In this document: positions 1 through 11,344 of the stretch, piece by piece
How positions within the stretch are numbered: position 1 is the first letter of the stretch
Layout: every line of letters begins with the position of its first letter
Source: Lolium rigidum
Taxonomy: Eukaryota > Streptophyta > Magnoliopsida > Poales > Poaceae
DNA length: 64,000 bases
Assembly (NCBI RefSeq): GCF_022539505.1
Contig: NC_061510.1
Location: 266,175,687 to 266,239,686, forward strand
Reading direction: 5' to 3'
Notes under the pieces: generated by a model
What the model was told of the DNA's origin: nothing
Seen by the model: the letters and a program-made list of their open reading frames with translations, nothing else
The model's database searches: none
Program-made: the position numbers and the translations under genes

Positions 1-231
1 ACATCTTTATATTTTTGCATTTCACATAGTTCAACAAAATTATTGAGATGGGCAGCAAGCATCATCGAACTAATTCCGGAAAATTGATCTTTCATAACAA
101 GATTCAAGTAAAGCGGGTTTAATTTCAAAGAATTCTGCTGTAGTAGCAGGTGGAGCAATAGGTGTGCATAAGAAATCATTATTATTTGTGGTTGTGAAGT
201 CACACAACTTAGTATTTTCAGCGTTGGCCAT
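1..231 (-). pseudogene. gag N-terminus of E1, frameshifted and cut by window edge
   Basis: A gag-like frame begins at an ATG at 229-231 (MANAENTKLCDF) and stops near position 70. In the next frame the sequence continues as a typical Athila gag segment (DQFSGISSMM, then LNNFVELC), so a single extra base near 108-112 has broken the frame. Gag would form the particle that packages element RNA. Only about 75 residues are inside the window. This gag start differs completely from the frame at the same place in the related element at 35834-42475. Confidence 0.65.
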
Positions 232-458
232 TTTAGCAACCAGTAAATAAAGCAAACTAGATAAAGTAAATGCAAGTAAACTAATTTTTTTGTGTTTTCA
301 ATATAGCAAACAAGATAGCAAATAAAGTAAAGCTAGCAACTAATTTTTTTGTATTTTGATTTAGTGCAGCAATCAAAGTAGTAAATAAAACTAAGCAAGA
401 CAAAAACAAAGTAAAGAGATTGAGAAGTGGAGACTCCCCTTGCAGCGTGTCTTGATCT

Positions 459-475
459 CCCCGGCAACGGCGCCA
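459..475 (-). other. Primer binding site, tRNA-Asp type (E1)
   Basis: The minus strand reads TGGCGCCGTTGCCGGGG, the tRNA-Asp-complementary site used by Athila-clade elements. It lies 11 bases inside the 5' LTR. This fixes the orientation and the LTR end. Confidence 0.9.
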
Positions 476-486
476 GAAAATATGCT

Positions 487-2084
487 TGATGGCGTGTATT
501 TCACACGTTCGTTGGGCAACCCCAAGAGGAAGGTATGATGCGCACAGCAGCAAGTTTTCCCTCGAAAGAAACCAAGGTTTATCGAACCAGGAGGAGCCAA
601 AAAGCACGTTGAAGGTTGATGGCGGCGGGATGTAGTGCGGCGCAACACCGGAGATTCCGGCGCCAACGTGGAACCCGCACAACACAACCAAAGTACTTTG
701 CCCCAACGAAACGAGTGAGGTTGTCAATCTCACCGGCTTGCTGTAACAAAGGATTAACCGTATTGTGTGGAAGATGATTGTTTGCAGAGAAAACGAGTAA
801 AACAAGTATTGCAACAGATTTGTATTTCAGTATTAAAAGAATGGACCGGGGTCCACAGTTCACTAGAGGTGTCTCTCCCATAAGATAAAAGCATGTTGGG
901 TGAACAAATTACAGTCGGGCAATTGACAAATAGAGAGGGCATAACAATGCACATACATGACATGATAAGTATAGTGAGATTTAATTGGGCATTACGACAA
1001 AGTACATAGACCGCCATCCAAGCTGCATCTATGCCTAAAAAGTCCACCTTCGAGGTTATCATCCGAACCCCTCCGGTATTAAGTTGCTAAACAACGAGAC
1101 AATTGCATTAAGTATGGTGCGTAATGTAATCAACAACTACATCCTCGGACATAGCGCCAATGTTTTATCCCTAGTGGCAACAACACAACACAACCTTAGA
1201 ACTTTCGTCACATCGTCCCGGTGTCAATGCGGGCATGAACCCACTATCGAGCATAAGTACTCCCTCTTGGAGTTAAAAGTAAAAACTTGGCCAGAGCCTC
1301 TACTAGAAACGGAGAGCATGCAAGATCATAAACAACACATGTATAATAACTTGATAATTAACATGACATAGTATTCTCTATCCATCGGATCCCGACAAAC
1401 ACAACATATAGAATTACGGATAGATGATCTTGATCATGTTAGGCAGCTCACAAGATCCAACAATGAAGCACAATGAGGAGAAGACAACCATCTAGCTACT
1501 GCTATGGACCCATAGTCCAGGGGTAGACTACTCACTCATCACTCCGGAGGCGACCATGGCGGTGTAGAGTCCTCCGGGAGATGATTCCCCTCTCCGGCGG
1601 GGTGCCGGAGGCGATCTCCTGGATCCCCCGAGATGGGATCGGCGGCGACGGCGTCTCGGTAAGGTTTTCCGTATCGTGGCTCTCGGTGCTTGGGGGTTTC
1701 GTCACGGAGGCTATTTGTAGGCGGAAGGGTAGGTCAAGAGGCGGCACGAGGGCCCCACACCACGGGGCCGCGCGGCCAAGGGGGGCCGCGCCGCCCTAGG
1801 GTGTGGCCCCCTCGTGGCCCCTCTTCGTCTCTCCTTCGGACATCCGGAAGCTTCGTGGAAAAATAGGCCCCGGGCTTTGATTTCGTCCAATTCCGAGAAT
1901 ATTTCGTTACTAGGATTTCGAAACCAAAAACAGCGTAAAACGACAAGCGGCACTTCGGCATCTTGTTAATAGGTTAGTTCCAGAAAATGCACGAATATGA
2001 CATAAAGTGTGCATAAAACATGTAGGTATCATCAATAATATGGCATAGAACATAAGAAATTATCGATACGTCGGAGACGTATCA
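487..2084 (-). repeat. 5' LTR of E1 (1598 bp)
   Basis: The LTR runs in minus orientation from TGATACGTCTCCG (right end, 2084) to CGCCATCA (left end, 487). It aligns by eye over its whole length with the 1601- and 1597-bp LTRs at 35834 and 40879. A GC-rich block (about 1740-1830) and a short open frame at 1084-1371 are LTR sequence, not genes. Confidence 0.9.
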
Positions 2085-2110
2085 GCTACCCTGTCTCGCC
2101 GGACATGCGG

Positions 2111-2491
2111 TGTCCGTCGGGGTGGGTGCTCATCGCAAGCGGACTGCCGGTTACTCCCGTGTTGGTGGGGGCGGTGCACAGAGGCGCCATCTACGAACAC
2201 TTTTGGTCGCTAGCGCCGGAGGAGCGGAACGATCCCCGTTGGGACCCCGACAACCACCACGCCTAGTCGGTCTTCTTCTAGCGCCAGCGCGAGGACCGCA
2301 TCGCCGCCTACAACGGCAACGATGACCCGCCGGAGAACAACAACTCCGAGGGACGAAAGCGGTGGTGGAGCGCCCCCGGGAGGACCCTCGCGTGGGTCCT
2401 CAACGACATCGCGGACGACAACAACCCGCCACTCACCATGCCGCCTCAGCAGGTCATCCCACTGCGCGGCCAGAACAAGAGGTTGGTTGCA
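2111..2491 (+). pseudogene. N-terminal piece of a degenerate grass repeat-associated gene
   Basis: One frame reads through motifs such as FWSLAPEERNDPRWDPD and RKRWWSAPGRTLAWVLNDI. I associate these with a dispersed grass gene family of unknown function that often lies among transposons (recalled, not checked). Two in-frame stops lie within the piece. It ends at the TTGCA duplication of the inserted solo LTR. The C-terminal half resumes at 6043 in another frame, so this copy is dead. It may have been carried by a DNA transposon; no ends are seen. Confidence 0.55.
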
Positions 2492-3360
2492 TGAAGCGAC
2501 ACAACCTGAATACAGATTGAATCTTTGTGCTTTCTGTGCTAGTCCCTTGGATCAATCGCTAGCACACACAGTTCGATGAATAACCAGAATAGCAAATGCA
2601 TCAATTATTACAACCTATGATCCATGGTGTAATTATTACAAAGTGCATAGCTCAAGGCTAGCTAAAAATAACATAGTTCAAGCAGCAAATAAATAAACGA
2701 AGAGCTCCATCACTCCACAGGCGAACATGTTGGATGTAAGCTCGCAACCTACGGTATTTCTTACTCATCTTCAGAATAACCTGCAACATAAAAACGTTGC
2801 AGCCCCGAAGGGTCATTACACTTGGAATGGAAATGGCAAGATGTCATATGGTGGCTTTTCTGGCGCCTATAACTACATGATATTTGGCAGGTGGAGTTCA
2901 TATTTGCGTAAAGCCAGTTTTATTTTCCCTACTCTCAAAACATTTCTTAAAACATAGTATTTCAATAAGACTAATTACTACCCATGATCCACCTTGTGCA
3001 TTAATATTCAGAAATTCGACTGACGAGATTATCCAACGGTTTCAAGCTCTAATTTCTCAAAGATGTCCGTAACCGGGGACACGGCTAAGTACTTAGATTT
3101 GACACTCTCGAGAGGCTGTACACATTCCCCACATGACCTAGTCTGTTCTTCTTCCATGATGCGCATTTTGCTCAAATGGACATATGTCAACTAGGACAAG
3201 ACCTTTCAGAAGCAATACCTCAACCACAATGGACGCGCTCCGTCCTAGCAACACCTACCACCCTCTGTATATTGGGTCGAGTTCTCGCAACCTACTCAAT
3301 CTAGCCAGAGCCCATATAGCATGTGGTTGTACTGGAAGCTACTAAAACAAGAAAACCGAG

Positions 3361-3919
3361 TGTTGTGGGTATACTTCATGGGTGTACCATCGACAGTGCC
3401 TAGATCCGGCAAGCCCGGGTGGCCCACAGACGGTGATGAGGCATGTGGCCCATCGGGCGGCCCAGTTGCTGTTGATCATGAAGGAAGAAGTCCGGCCCAG
3501 GATCGATAAGCCGGATCCGTACCGACATTAGGAGGAACCCGGATCCATGGAGGCCCATGAGGGATCCGGATCCAGTACGACGTATATGGAAGGCGGATCC
3601 GTGACGTGCACGGCAAGATATTGTACCGTAGTTAGGCTATCTGTAATCCGGCTAGGACTCTCCATGTAAACCCTAGATCCGTGCGCCTTTATAAGCCGGA
3701 TCCCGGGAGCCCTAGAGGCACAATGACAACTTATTGTAACAACGCGAAAGCACCCAGATAATTCCAGACAAGCAGCAGTAGGCCCTGTCATCGTGCAGGT
3801 GTTCCGAAGCTGGGTAACTCGCGTACCACCGTCCCGTGTGCACTCCGCCCTATGGCCCCTACTTCTTCTCCCCCTCGTGAGGATCCCTCCTCCGAGGTAC
3901 CGTCGATTAGGCAACGACA
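3361..3919 (+). mobile_element. Nested solo LTR, 559 bp (TSD CCGAG)
   Basis: The sequence runs from TGTTGTGGGTATAC to GGCAACGACA and is flanked by exact CCGAG duplications at 3356-3360 and 3920-3924. A TATA-like CTTTATAAG lies near 3687-3695. There is no internal region. It inserted into the solo LTR that spans 2492-6037 and is therefore younger than it. Confidence 0.85.
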
Positions 3920-5450
3920 CCGAGCTAATCTCTTTGTTCCTGGGTGGCCAACCTCAAGTGTGATGCACACGGTGCTGCCATAGAAATGACCCCAGTGCAA
4001 CCACTCAACATAAACCAAGCATTACCAATTACCACCCAGGGGTGTATTAATTTGACATGGTTGTTTCATTAAGAGAATAAAACATTTATCTCTCGCAATC
4101 TCTCCACTTTGATAATATCCCAGGGCCAGCAATTTGAAATCATTATGCACATAAAACAACTACCAATGCATAGAAAACAGTAGGATAATGAGTTTGTGAC
4201 ACTTGCCTTGGTCGGTGTTCAGACAGTCGTCGCAATCGCACTCGTTGCAATCCGGGAAATCTAACGCAAGCAAAGTAATTCACAATCAAACACCAAACAA
4301 CGCAAACAGGTAAAACACATAATGAAATTATGCATGCTTGCTCTGGAAAGAAATTTGATATCAAACATTTTTTATAAGCAATTACTTTATGCAGTAAAGG
4401 TTTCAAATAGCCATTTAACCATGAACAAAATATATATGTATAAAATAGTTTTTAATATCTCTTGCAGGCATACTGGTGGATAGGCAATTTAAGTATCTAC
4501 AATTTGGCGTTGGATTCATATTAAAATATTTTACAGAATTTAAAATATACTAAAAATACTATATACACTATTTTAAATTGGAAAATTCGCAAGTTCCGTA
4601 AAATTACAAACTAACAGTACCTAAATGTTCCTCTCATTTTTCTGAATCCAACGATATATTATTTGTTCAATTCCGAGTTACGAAAATATATATATGATTT
4701 TTACAAGATTAAACATTTTGCGGACTTTTATAATTTTTGTCCAAAAAGTTGTCAGAATAAGTTTCTCGGATGGAGAAACTTTCTACACGAAAGTTACAGA
4801 GAATTCAATTACGAACTCAATGCAAAAGGAATCATCTAAAACGGAGCTATAGATTATTTGTTATGAATTTTCAAAGTGTTTATGGGTGAAAGAGCTAGCA
4901 CCATCTGCACGATCGATCGATTTGGAAACGAGACAGTAAGGTTCAGTTATTGAGCTAGCCATCTACCAAGCTGATCGGTGATCAGTGCATGCTGGAGGGA
5001 AGAAAAATTAAAGAAACGTGGTGAGGCATGATAGGCTGGGGTGTGGTGGAGGACGACGAAGGAGACGGACGCGGTGCTGTTGCCTCCGACTCTGCAGGTG
5101 ACGGCGAGGTGCGGCTTCACGGGATGATTTCGTTCACGTACTCTTCAGCGATCTGCTAGTTCCGATCAGCGGTGGTTCCTGGCTGAATTACTCCGTCTCC
5201 GGTGAAGCTCCGACGGTCTCGTGTGTGCGTGTTCTTGTGGTTCTGCTGGTGGGAAAAAGTTAAAAAGATGCGGTAGATTGATCTATGAATCTTGGACAGA
5301 GAAGGGAAGGGCGAGGTTCCTGGAACCTCCTTCGAACTTGGTGGCGGGCGTACTCCGGCGAGAAATTCGCCGTACTTCGGCGAGAAATTCGCGCAGCCTG
5401 ACGGCGCAAAAATTGGGGATTTTAGGGAGCAAAAACGGAGGAGATCATGG

Positions 5451-5463
5451 AGTATTTATAGAG
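5451..5463 (-). promoter_or_regulatory. TATA box of the 2492-6037 LTR
   Basis: The minus strand reads CTCTATAAATACT about 580 bases inside the LTR start, a normal place for the end of U3. It supports the minus orientation of this LTR. Confidence 0.55.
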
Positions 5464-6042
5464 GGATTTTTCGTGGTAAAGGGAACACGAAATCGAACAG
5501 AACCGGGAGATTCCTCCGGCTTGGTTTTGGAACAGAGTTTGTTTCAGATACGAAGCTATAGTCTGAAGGTTGGAGATGCTTTGGTGGGACCCGCGCCAGG
5601 ATAAAAAAGAAAAGAGAACGAGATGAGAAAAGCCCCGTGCTTCGCTGCTGTGCTGGTCTCGCGCGGGTTGGCTGGGCCGTTTGGCCTGGCCGGCCGGCGG
5701 GTTCGTTTCATTTTTTTTCTTTCTTTCTTTTTCTTCTCTGTTTTCTTTTCTGAAATTACTGAATTAACTACAGTTTGTAAAACTGACGCAAAATAAAAAT
5801 ACGAAAATTTGTAAATACTTTCAGTACTGTATCTGAACATAATGGGCACAGCCCCAATCCAGTAAAGCACTAGGATAAAAATAGTATGCATATAGATTTA
5901 ATCAACAAAGAGCAAAACAAGCAATTTAAATCATTTTTATGTAAGAACAGGTAAAACCTTTTCTAAAACTGAAACTTTGATATGCTGATATGATGCAATG
6001 CATGAATTTGAAAATGCACAGTTTTTAGGATGTTACATTGCA

Positions 6043-6600
6043 CGACGACATCGTCGTCCTCCTCGCGCTCATCGTTGTCGCGCTCCTCGTCGTCTCTGGC
6101 CAGGTACTCGCCCTACGGCATGCCGTCACCACGCTACTTGGCGACGTTGAAGGACAAGCCCGATGAGGCGCCTCCTCGCAGGCACCACAATAGTTGTGGT
6201 GGCGTCGTCATCCACCATGCTCCTTCTCCACCCTGCGGGCAGCTCCAGCCTGTCAAGCGGGAGTGGACGCCGCTGCCAGAGTATAAGGCGGCACCATTTG
6301 GACTCAAGGCGAAGGACGACCTCGAGGAATCCCGGGCCTCCGTCACGCTGAGAAGGGTGTGGAGGAGCACTGCCGCTTGGAGGCCGAGCGGCTCGAGCGC
6401 CTCGGCCTCTACATCAACCTCAATGACGATGACGACGTCGGCCCGTCGAGCATGCCGCAAAATCGTCGCACGCATGGGGACCCTGGCCAGGGTTGCAGCT
6501 CCTTCCTCCCGCCGCTGAAGCAGGAGCCCAACAACGACAAGGAGGAGGACTGCGTGGCAGCGATTTACCGCTGCCTAGGTCTCGGCCGTGGGGGCTATTA
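6043..6600 (+). pseudogene. C-terminal piece of the degenerate grass repeat-associated gene
   Basis: This resumes the gene fragment of 2111-2491 directly after the second TTGCA. It opens with a serine-rich stretch (CTTTSSSSSRSSLSRSSSS), shifts frame near 6350, and ends with a tail containing NLNDDDD, HGDPGQGCS and AIYRCLGLG before a stop at 6598-6600. That tail order matches my memory of the same dispersed grass family. The shift at the insertion point and the internal shift make it a pseudogene. An AT-rich 3' flank follows to about 6780, ending in a motif (agatgctcctag) that resembles DNA-transposon ends. Confidence 0.55.
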
Positions 6601-7012
6601 GATTTAGTTTTTTTATTTTAAGTTTCTATGTTTTCTTTAGTTTTGTGCAAACAATGGCCTACTATGGCCGAACTATATATGAATTTGTGAATTTGTGTTT
6701 TCTATTAAAGTTTCAACAGTTTAATTTTTTTGGTATGGGGGCACGGTTGGGATCCCAACGCCCATATGGAGAGGACAAGTGAAGATGCTCCTAGCTTTGT
6801 GAAGTCACTGTCGAACACTTGAACTAACCCCTCCTAATTCCCAACGGTGCCGCCAAACTGCCACCAAGCTATAACTAACATTATTTGCTTCGTTGAAAGC
6901 TTCAAAAACCAGCGATTATGTATGCATGGACTACTAAATCGAACTAAATTAAGTTAGAGCTAGCTAGCTTATTGCTGTTATACCTCTTCTGCTCAAACCA
7001 TACACTCTGAAG

Positions 7013-7849
7013 ATGCACGTCGGTCGTCTCCTCCCTCTTGCCATCCTGCTCGCTGCCGGCTACCGCTCGCTGGCCCTCGGCATCTTCGGCGCGTCGCCGC
7101 CGTCCAGCGCCGGCGACTCCTCCTCCTCGGTACACGTCCTACAATCTCGCGCACGCAATTCATCTTGATTTGAGACCGCAAGCCAGATTTCCATTGATGT
7201 TCTCTTATTACCAGCTTGTTGAATATCAATTCATATCAACTTTCTGTCTGATTTGCTCGTTCACGTAGCAGTGCAGCCGAACCTGCGAGTCTGCATACTG
7301 CTCCGGTACTATCGGTACGTTAGATCGTACTGTAGATAGATATCCCGTTTCGTGATTGATCAACACGCGCGTATAATAACCACACAAATGTATGTATATG
7401 TATGTATTCAGAGGCTCCGTTGATGCGGTACGGCAAGTACTGCGGCGTGTCGTACACCGGGTGCCCCAGCGAGCCTCCCTGCGACGCCCTCGACGCCTGC
7501 TGCATGCTCCACGACGCCTGCGTCAATGCCACCGACAGTACGTATATATATACTCACCCGCGTATTTGACCGCGTATTCGACATCAAGTTTCCTGACAGC
7601 TCGTACATGCATATGCGTGCTTGGACTTTTGCAGACGACTACCTCAACATGTGGTGCAACCAGAGCCTGCTGGACTGCGTGGCCGCGGTGAGGACCGCGG
7701 CGGTGGTGGTGGAGGCGGGCGGCAGCGAGGAGGCCGTATTCAGGACGTTCGAGGGGAATAATTGCAACGCGACTGACGTCGCCGACGAGATCACGTCCAT
7801 CATCGAGGCCGCGGTGTACGCCGAGAGGATACTGCATAGAGTACCGTAG
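7013..7849 (+). CDS. Secretory phospholipase A2, four exons
   Basis: Exons are 7013-7129, 7269-7314, 7412-7537 and 7635-7849. Introns of 139, 97 and 97 bp all have GT-AG ends. The joined frame is 504 nt, giving 167 residues. Residues 1 to about 22 form a hydrophobic signal peptide. The mature part has 12 cysteines, the calcium-loop region YGKYCG and the catalytic segment DACCMLHDACV with the His-Asp pair. The family hydrolyses the sn-2 ester of phospholipids, releasing fatty acid and lysophospholipid, usually in the secretory path or apoplast. The loop reads GCPSEPPCD where plant family members usually have GCPGE. Three N-x-S/T sites are present. All junctions keep the frame, so the gene looks functional. 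It is the only intact host gene seen. Confidence 0.93.
7266..7271 (+). other. Tandem NAGNAG splice acceptor of PLA2 exon 2
   Basis: The acceptor reads TAGCAG. Splicing after TAG adds one glutamine before CSRTCES. Splicing after CAG removes it. Both keep the reading frame. Related plant proteins commonly have the glutamine, so the first site is the likelier main one. Confidence 0.6.
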
Positions 7850-8060
7850 AACACTCGGTCGCTGCTGTTGTTTCACTTGTTAATTTGGAGCTCTCACGTA
7901 GTGGATCTTGTTGAAGTTGGCGGTCTAGACGGAGTACAAGTTTGGTGGAGGTGGATCACCGCATGTGTAGTGTAGTTGAGGCCTGGCGCGTAGGTTTGCC
8001 TGATTTGATTTGTACTACAAATCAGATCAGATGCTCCCCTGTTTTTCTGAAGGAAGTTTC

Positions 8061-8084
8061 AGATCAGATCAGATCAGATCAGAT
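8061..8084 (+). repeat. Short AGATC microsatellite
   Basis: Nearly five uninterrupted AGATC units lie 210 bp downstream of the PLA2 stop. Two more partial copies occur near 8024-8035. Confidence 0.8.
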
Positions 8085-8215
8085 GCTCCTCGTGTTATTC
8101 TTATCCAGGGCTTGAAAGCACCTCAACCGTCCATTGAAAGTGCATCTGACGGCTTCCGCTAAATGGTACACATATCATTACTGTCTTGTATTTGGTCGCC
8201 CAGCTACAATACTAA

Positions 8216-9227
8216 GAGCATTTCTAGCGGAGCCCGTAAAAATATGAACCGTAAAACGTGAGTTCAGGTCAGAACTCGCGTTTACGGATCGAAAAAAAGC
8301 CGGCGCAGATCAGAACCCGTAAAAAAAATCTGTAAAAAAGCATATTCCTAATTATTCCACTGGACCCACAGGGTCAGGGCCTTTTTTCCTTTCCTCCTCC
8401 CTTCGTCTTCTTCCTTGCTCCATCCACTCATCCTGTGGCCAAGCTCCATGCCGGCAGCCCCACTCCGGCTCCGCCCGCCCCTACCCCGGCCCCGCCCGCG
8501 GCGCGCCTCCCCGCTCCCAGCTCCGCCCGCTCCGCCCGCTTCGCCCCCGCCCGGCTCCGCCCCGGCGACGCACGCACTACCCCGGCTCCGCCCGTTCCAC
8601 CCCCGCCCGCGGCGCGCCGCCCGGCCCCGGCCACGCCCGCCCCGGCCACCGCCGCGCCGCGTCGCCCCAGCTCCGCCCCGTGCCGGCCTCGCCCCAACCT
8701 CGCCCGCGCCGCCCCGTCCCGCCCTGGCTCCGCCTCGCCTCATCCCCGACCCGCTGGCCCTGCCCGCGCCGCCCCGAGCTGGCCACGCCCGCTCCGCCCC
8801 GAGCTGCCCCGCAGCGAGCTCATCCCGCCCCACCCCGCGCGAGCTCACGCCGTCCACGAGCTCGCCCGTCCAGCGCCACTCCACGCCGCTGGGAGCTCGC
8901 CTTGCCCCGCGCCATCCTATACCGTCGCGAGCTCGCCGGAATTTGGTTGGATTCCGGCGAATTTAGTTGGATTCCAGCGACAGTACCGGCGGAAGCATTT
9001 AGCTCGAAGTGAAATTTCAGCGCGCCGCGAGTATAGTTTCGTGTTCAGTTCGCTCTTTCGGCCCCTACAAATGCAGGCCGAGTTGGGTTTTCGGTCTCGG
9101 CCTGAAAACTTTTTTTCGGTTTTGGCTCGTTTACGGTGACTGATCTGCGCCATTTTCTGAACTGAACCCGTAAATCGGTGGTTATTATTCGGTTTTGCCC
9201 ACTTTACGGGCTCTGTTAGAGATGCTC
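8216..9227. mobile_element. PIF/Harbinger-like non-autonomous DNA transposon with GC-rich core
   Basis: The terminal inverted repeats begin GAGCATTTCTAGCGGAGCCC on the left and, on the other strand, GAGCATCTCTAACAGAGCCC on the right. Both are followed by CGTAAA. TAA flanks both ends (8213-8215 and 9228-9230), as expected for PIF/Harbinger insertion. No transposase is encoded. Positions about 8430-8960 are extremely C- and G-rich and produce long proline/alanine-rich frames on both strands that look like low-complexity artefacts. The core could be captured gene or promoter sequence. Confidence 0.7.
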
Positions 9228-9230
9228 TAA

Positions 9231-9690
9231 CGACCCGGGTGTCGGTTATAGTCCGTTTGAATCGGATCACAGATACGAAAATCCAGTTCAGTTTGTTAGT
9301 TTGGTGGGTAGCCCAGTGATCCGACGCATTTTCTTTTACTTTTCATTGATAAAACAACATAATTTACATAGATTGAAAAAGGAAAAAACACAAGAAAAGT
9401 TAAAACATGCATCCAAGGCGTCCAAACCCTAGCTTATGAACCGACAGCTACTTCTCGTCGTCATTGTTCTTGGTCAGGTCGATGAGTTTCGGCGTCTCCA
9501 TGGCCAGTTGGGCACCGGCGGTGGCATGCGGTATACAAGTTGAGCAGGAGGAGGGGGAGCGAACGTTGCCGACGCAGGCCAATGATCCCACAGCGAAGAC
9601 GTGGGAGGGGGCGTGGAGGTGCAGTAGAGGCATGCACGTTACACGGCAAATAGTTGGAGATAGATAAGATTCGACGATTTTCGATGGAAA
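9231..9690. other. Intergenic stretch, no supported gene
   Basis: No gene can be supported here. A short minus-strand frame (9448-9633) ends in LIDLTKNNDDEK, an acidic tail resembling ends of repeat-associated grass proteins, but too little remains to name it. Confidence 0.4.
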
Positions 9691-10030
9691 ATCGGCGGTG
9701 CCGGCGCGTGCGCCGGAATGGCTTCGACGTTCCGGCGCCAGCGCCGGTTCGGGTTCTAGATTAACCGGAACTGGCTACTCGAAGCCGTTCTGGCTATTCC
9801 GATTTGGAACCGGCGAACCGGTTTGGTTCTGGCGTTTGGCCCGGTGCTGCCGGTCCTGGCGCCGGTTTGCTCCAGCTTCCCTTTTCTTCGTTCTTCTCCT
9901 CCCTTGATGGCTTGGCTTCCTTGTGGGTCCTCCTCAGCGATATACCTGATGACACACGAAGCATTTTGATGCAGTACCAAGCCATTCAAAGGGAGGTTAG
10001 GATCAAGTATGGTGAGTAAACAGAACATGA

Positions 10031-11272
10031 TGATTGTATTAGTGTAAAAGAAAGGACCGGGGTCCACAGTTCTCTAGAGGTGTCTCTCCATAAAGATAAA
10101 TAACATGCTGGGTGAACAAATTACAGCTGGGCAATTGACAGAATAAAGATCATACATGACAAGATGATTACTATGAGATTTGTTTGGGCATTACAACATA
10201 ATACATAGACCGTAATCCAACTGCGTCTATGACTAATAATCCACCTTCCGGTTATCGTCCGAACCCCTTCCAGTATTAAGTTGCAAGCAACAGATTATCG
10301 CATTAAGAAATGTGTGTAAAGTAAATAATAGAATTATCCTTGGATAAAACATTGTTGTTTTCTCCCTAGTAGCAAACACATCTACAATCTTAGAAGTTAT
10401 TGTCACTCTTCTAGAAAACTAGAGGCATGAACCCACTATCGGGAATAAATACTCCCTCTTGGAGTCACAAGCATTTACTTGGCCAGAGTATCTACTAGCA
10501 ACGGAGAGCATGCAAGATCACAAATAACATATGACAACTATATAATCGATCTAAGCATAGTATTTAATATTCGTTGGATCCTAGCAAATACAACATGTAG
10601 CATTACATAAAGATGATCTTGATCATGATAGGCAGCTCACAAGATCTAAACATGAGTCACAAATTGGAGAATACAACTATCTAGCTACTGCTATGGACCC
10701 ATAGTCCAGGGATGAACTACGCACGCATCACTTCGGAGGCAGGCATGGCGATGTAGAGGCCTCCGGTGATGATCTCCCCCTCCGGCAGGGTGTCGGGAAG
10801 AGCTTCAGAACCCTCCCGAGCTAGGGTCTGCGATGGGGCCGCGACGTAACTTTTCGTGGATGGAGGCTCGCGTGTTTAGGTTTTCTCAAGATCGTGAATA
10901 AATAGGCGGAAGGGCGAGGTCGGTGGAGGCCAGGGGGCCCATACCACCCCTTGGCGCGGGCCCACCCTTGGCCATGCCATGGGGTGGTCTGGCTGCCGTG
11001 TGGCGCCTCTTCGTCCCCCCTCTGGAGTACGTCTTTGTTACTGTAAAATATTTACTTCGGCTTTTGTTTCGTTCAATTCCGAGAATATTTCCTGTAGAAC
11101 TTTTCGGAAATACAAAACAGCAGAAAATAGGGAACTGACACTGTGGCATCTTGTCAATATGTTAGTGCCGGAAAATGTATAAAAGTGCAATGAAGTGTAA
11201 TCAAAACATATATAAATTGGTGTAAAACAAGCATGGAGCATCAAAAATTATAGATACGTTTGCAACGTATCA
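10031..11272 (-). repeat. Solo LTR, 1242 bp, inside the G1 LTR
   Basis: On the minus strand it runs from TGATACGTTGCAAACG (11272) to AATACAATCA (10031). The flanks are CATGA (10026-10030) and CATGC (11273-11277), a duplication with one change. Its sequence is a diverged relative of the LTRs at 487, 35834 and 40879 and close to the fragment at 58326-58988. The pol-tail sequence of G1 resumes on both sides. Confidence 0.75.
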
Positions 11273-11344
11273 CATGCTCTCGTCATAGGTCCACTTGGAG
11301 GATCACTTGGTCTTGGTGTAGTGTCGTCCTTGGGTGGGGCTACA

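Larger units (their letters stand above)
1..2084 (-). mobile_element. Athila-clade LTR retrotransposon E1, 5' end only
   Basis: This is the 5' end of a minus-strand Ty3/gypsy element that continues past the left edge. Its LTR ends are TGATACGTCTCC and CATCA. A 17-base primer site matching tRNA-Asp lies 11 bases inside the LTR, and a leader and the start of gag follow. tRNA-Asp priming is typical of the Athila clade. The LTR and the first 230 leader bases closely match the element at 35834-42475, so both belong to one family, resembling the Sabrina/WHAM type of Triticeae (name not verified). Its left target duplication is outside the window. Confidence 0.9.
2492..6037 (-). mobile_element. Solo LTR, about 3 kb, of a long-LTR gypsy family (TSD TTGCA)
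   Basis: The insert begins TGAAGCGACAC, ends GGATGTTACA, and has TTGCA on both sides (2487-2491 and 6038-6042). On the minus strand it starts TGTAACATCC, a start common in long-LTR Tekay/Del-type chromoviruses (recalled). There is no coding sequence, primer site or second LTR copy, so it is best read as a solo LTR left by LTR-LTR recombination. Removing the nested solo LTR leaves about 2.98 kb. A minus-strand TATA box near 5457 fits promoter function. The open frames inside show no protein similarity that I recognise. Confidence 0.75.

Noticed and set aside
5221..5604. 127-residue frame with a TATA-like motif nearby
   Set aside because: It lies inside a solo LTR on the strand opposite to the LTR promoter. 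No domain recognised.
8348..9139. Long Pro/Ala-, Arg/Gly- and Ala-rich open frames on both strands
   Set aside because: They lie in the GC-rich core of a DNA transposon, overlap in several frames and are low-complexity. Stops are rare there because of base composition.
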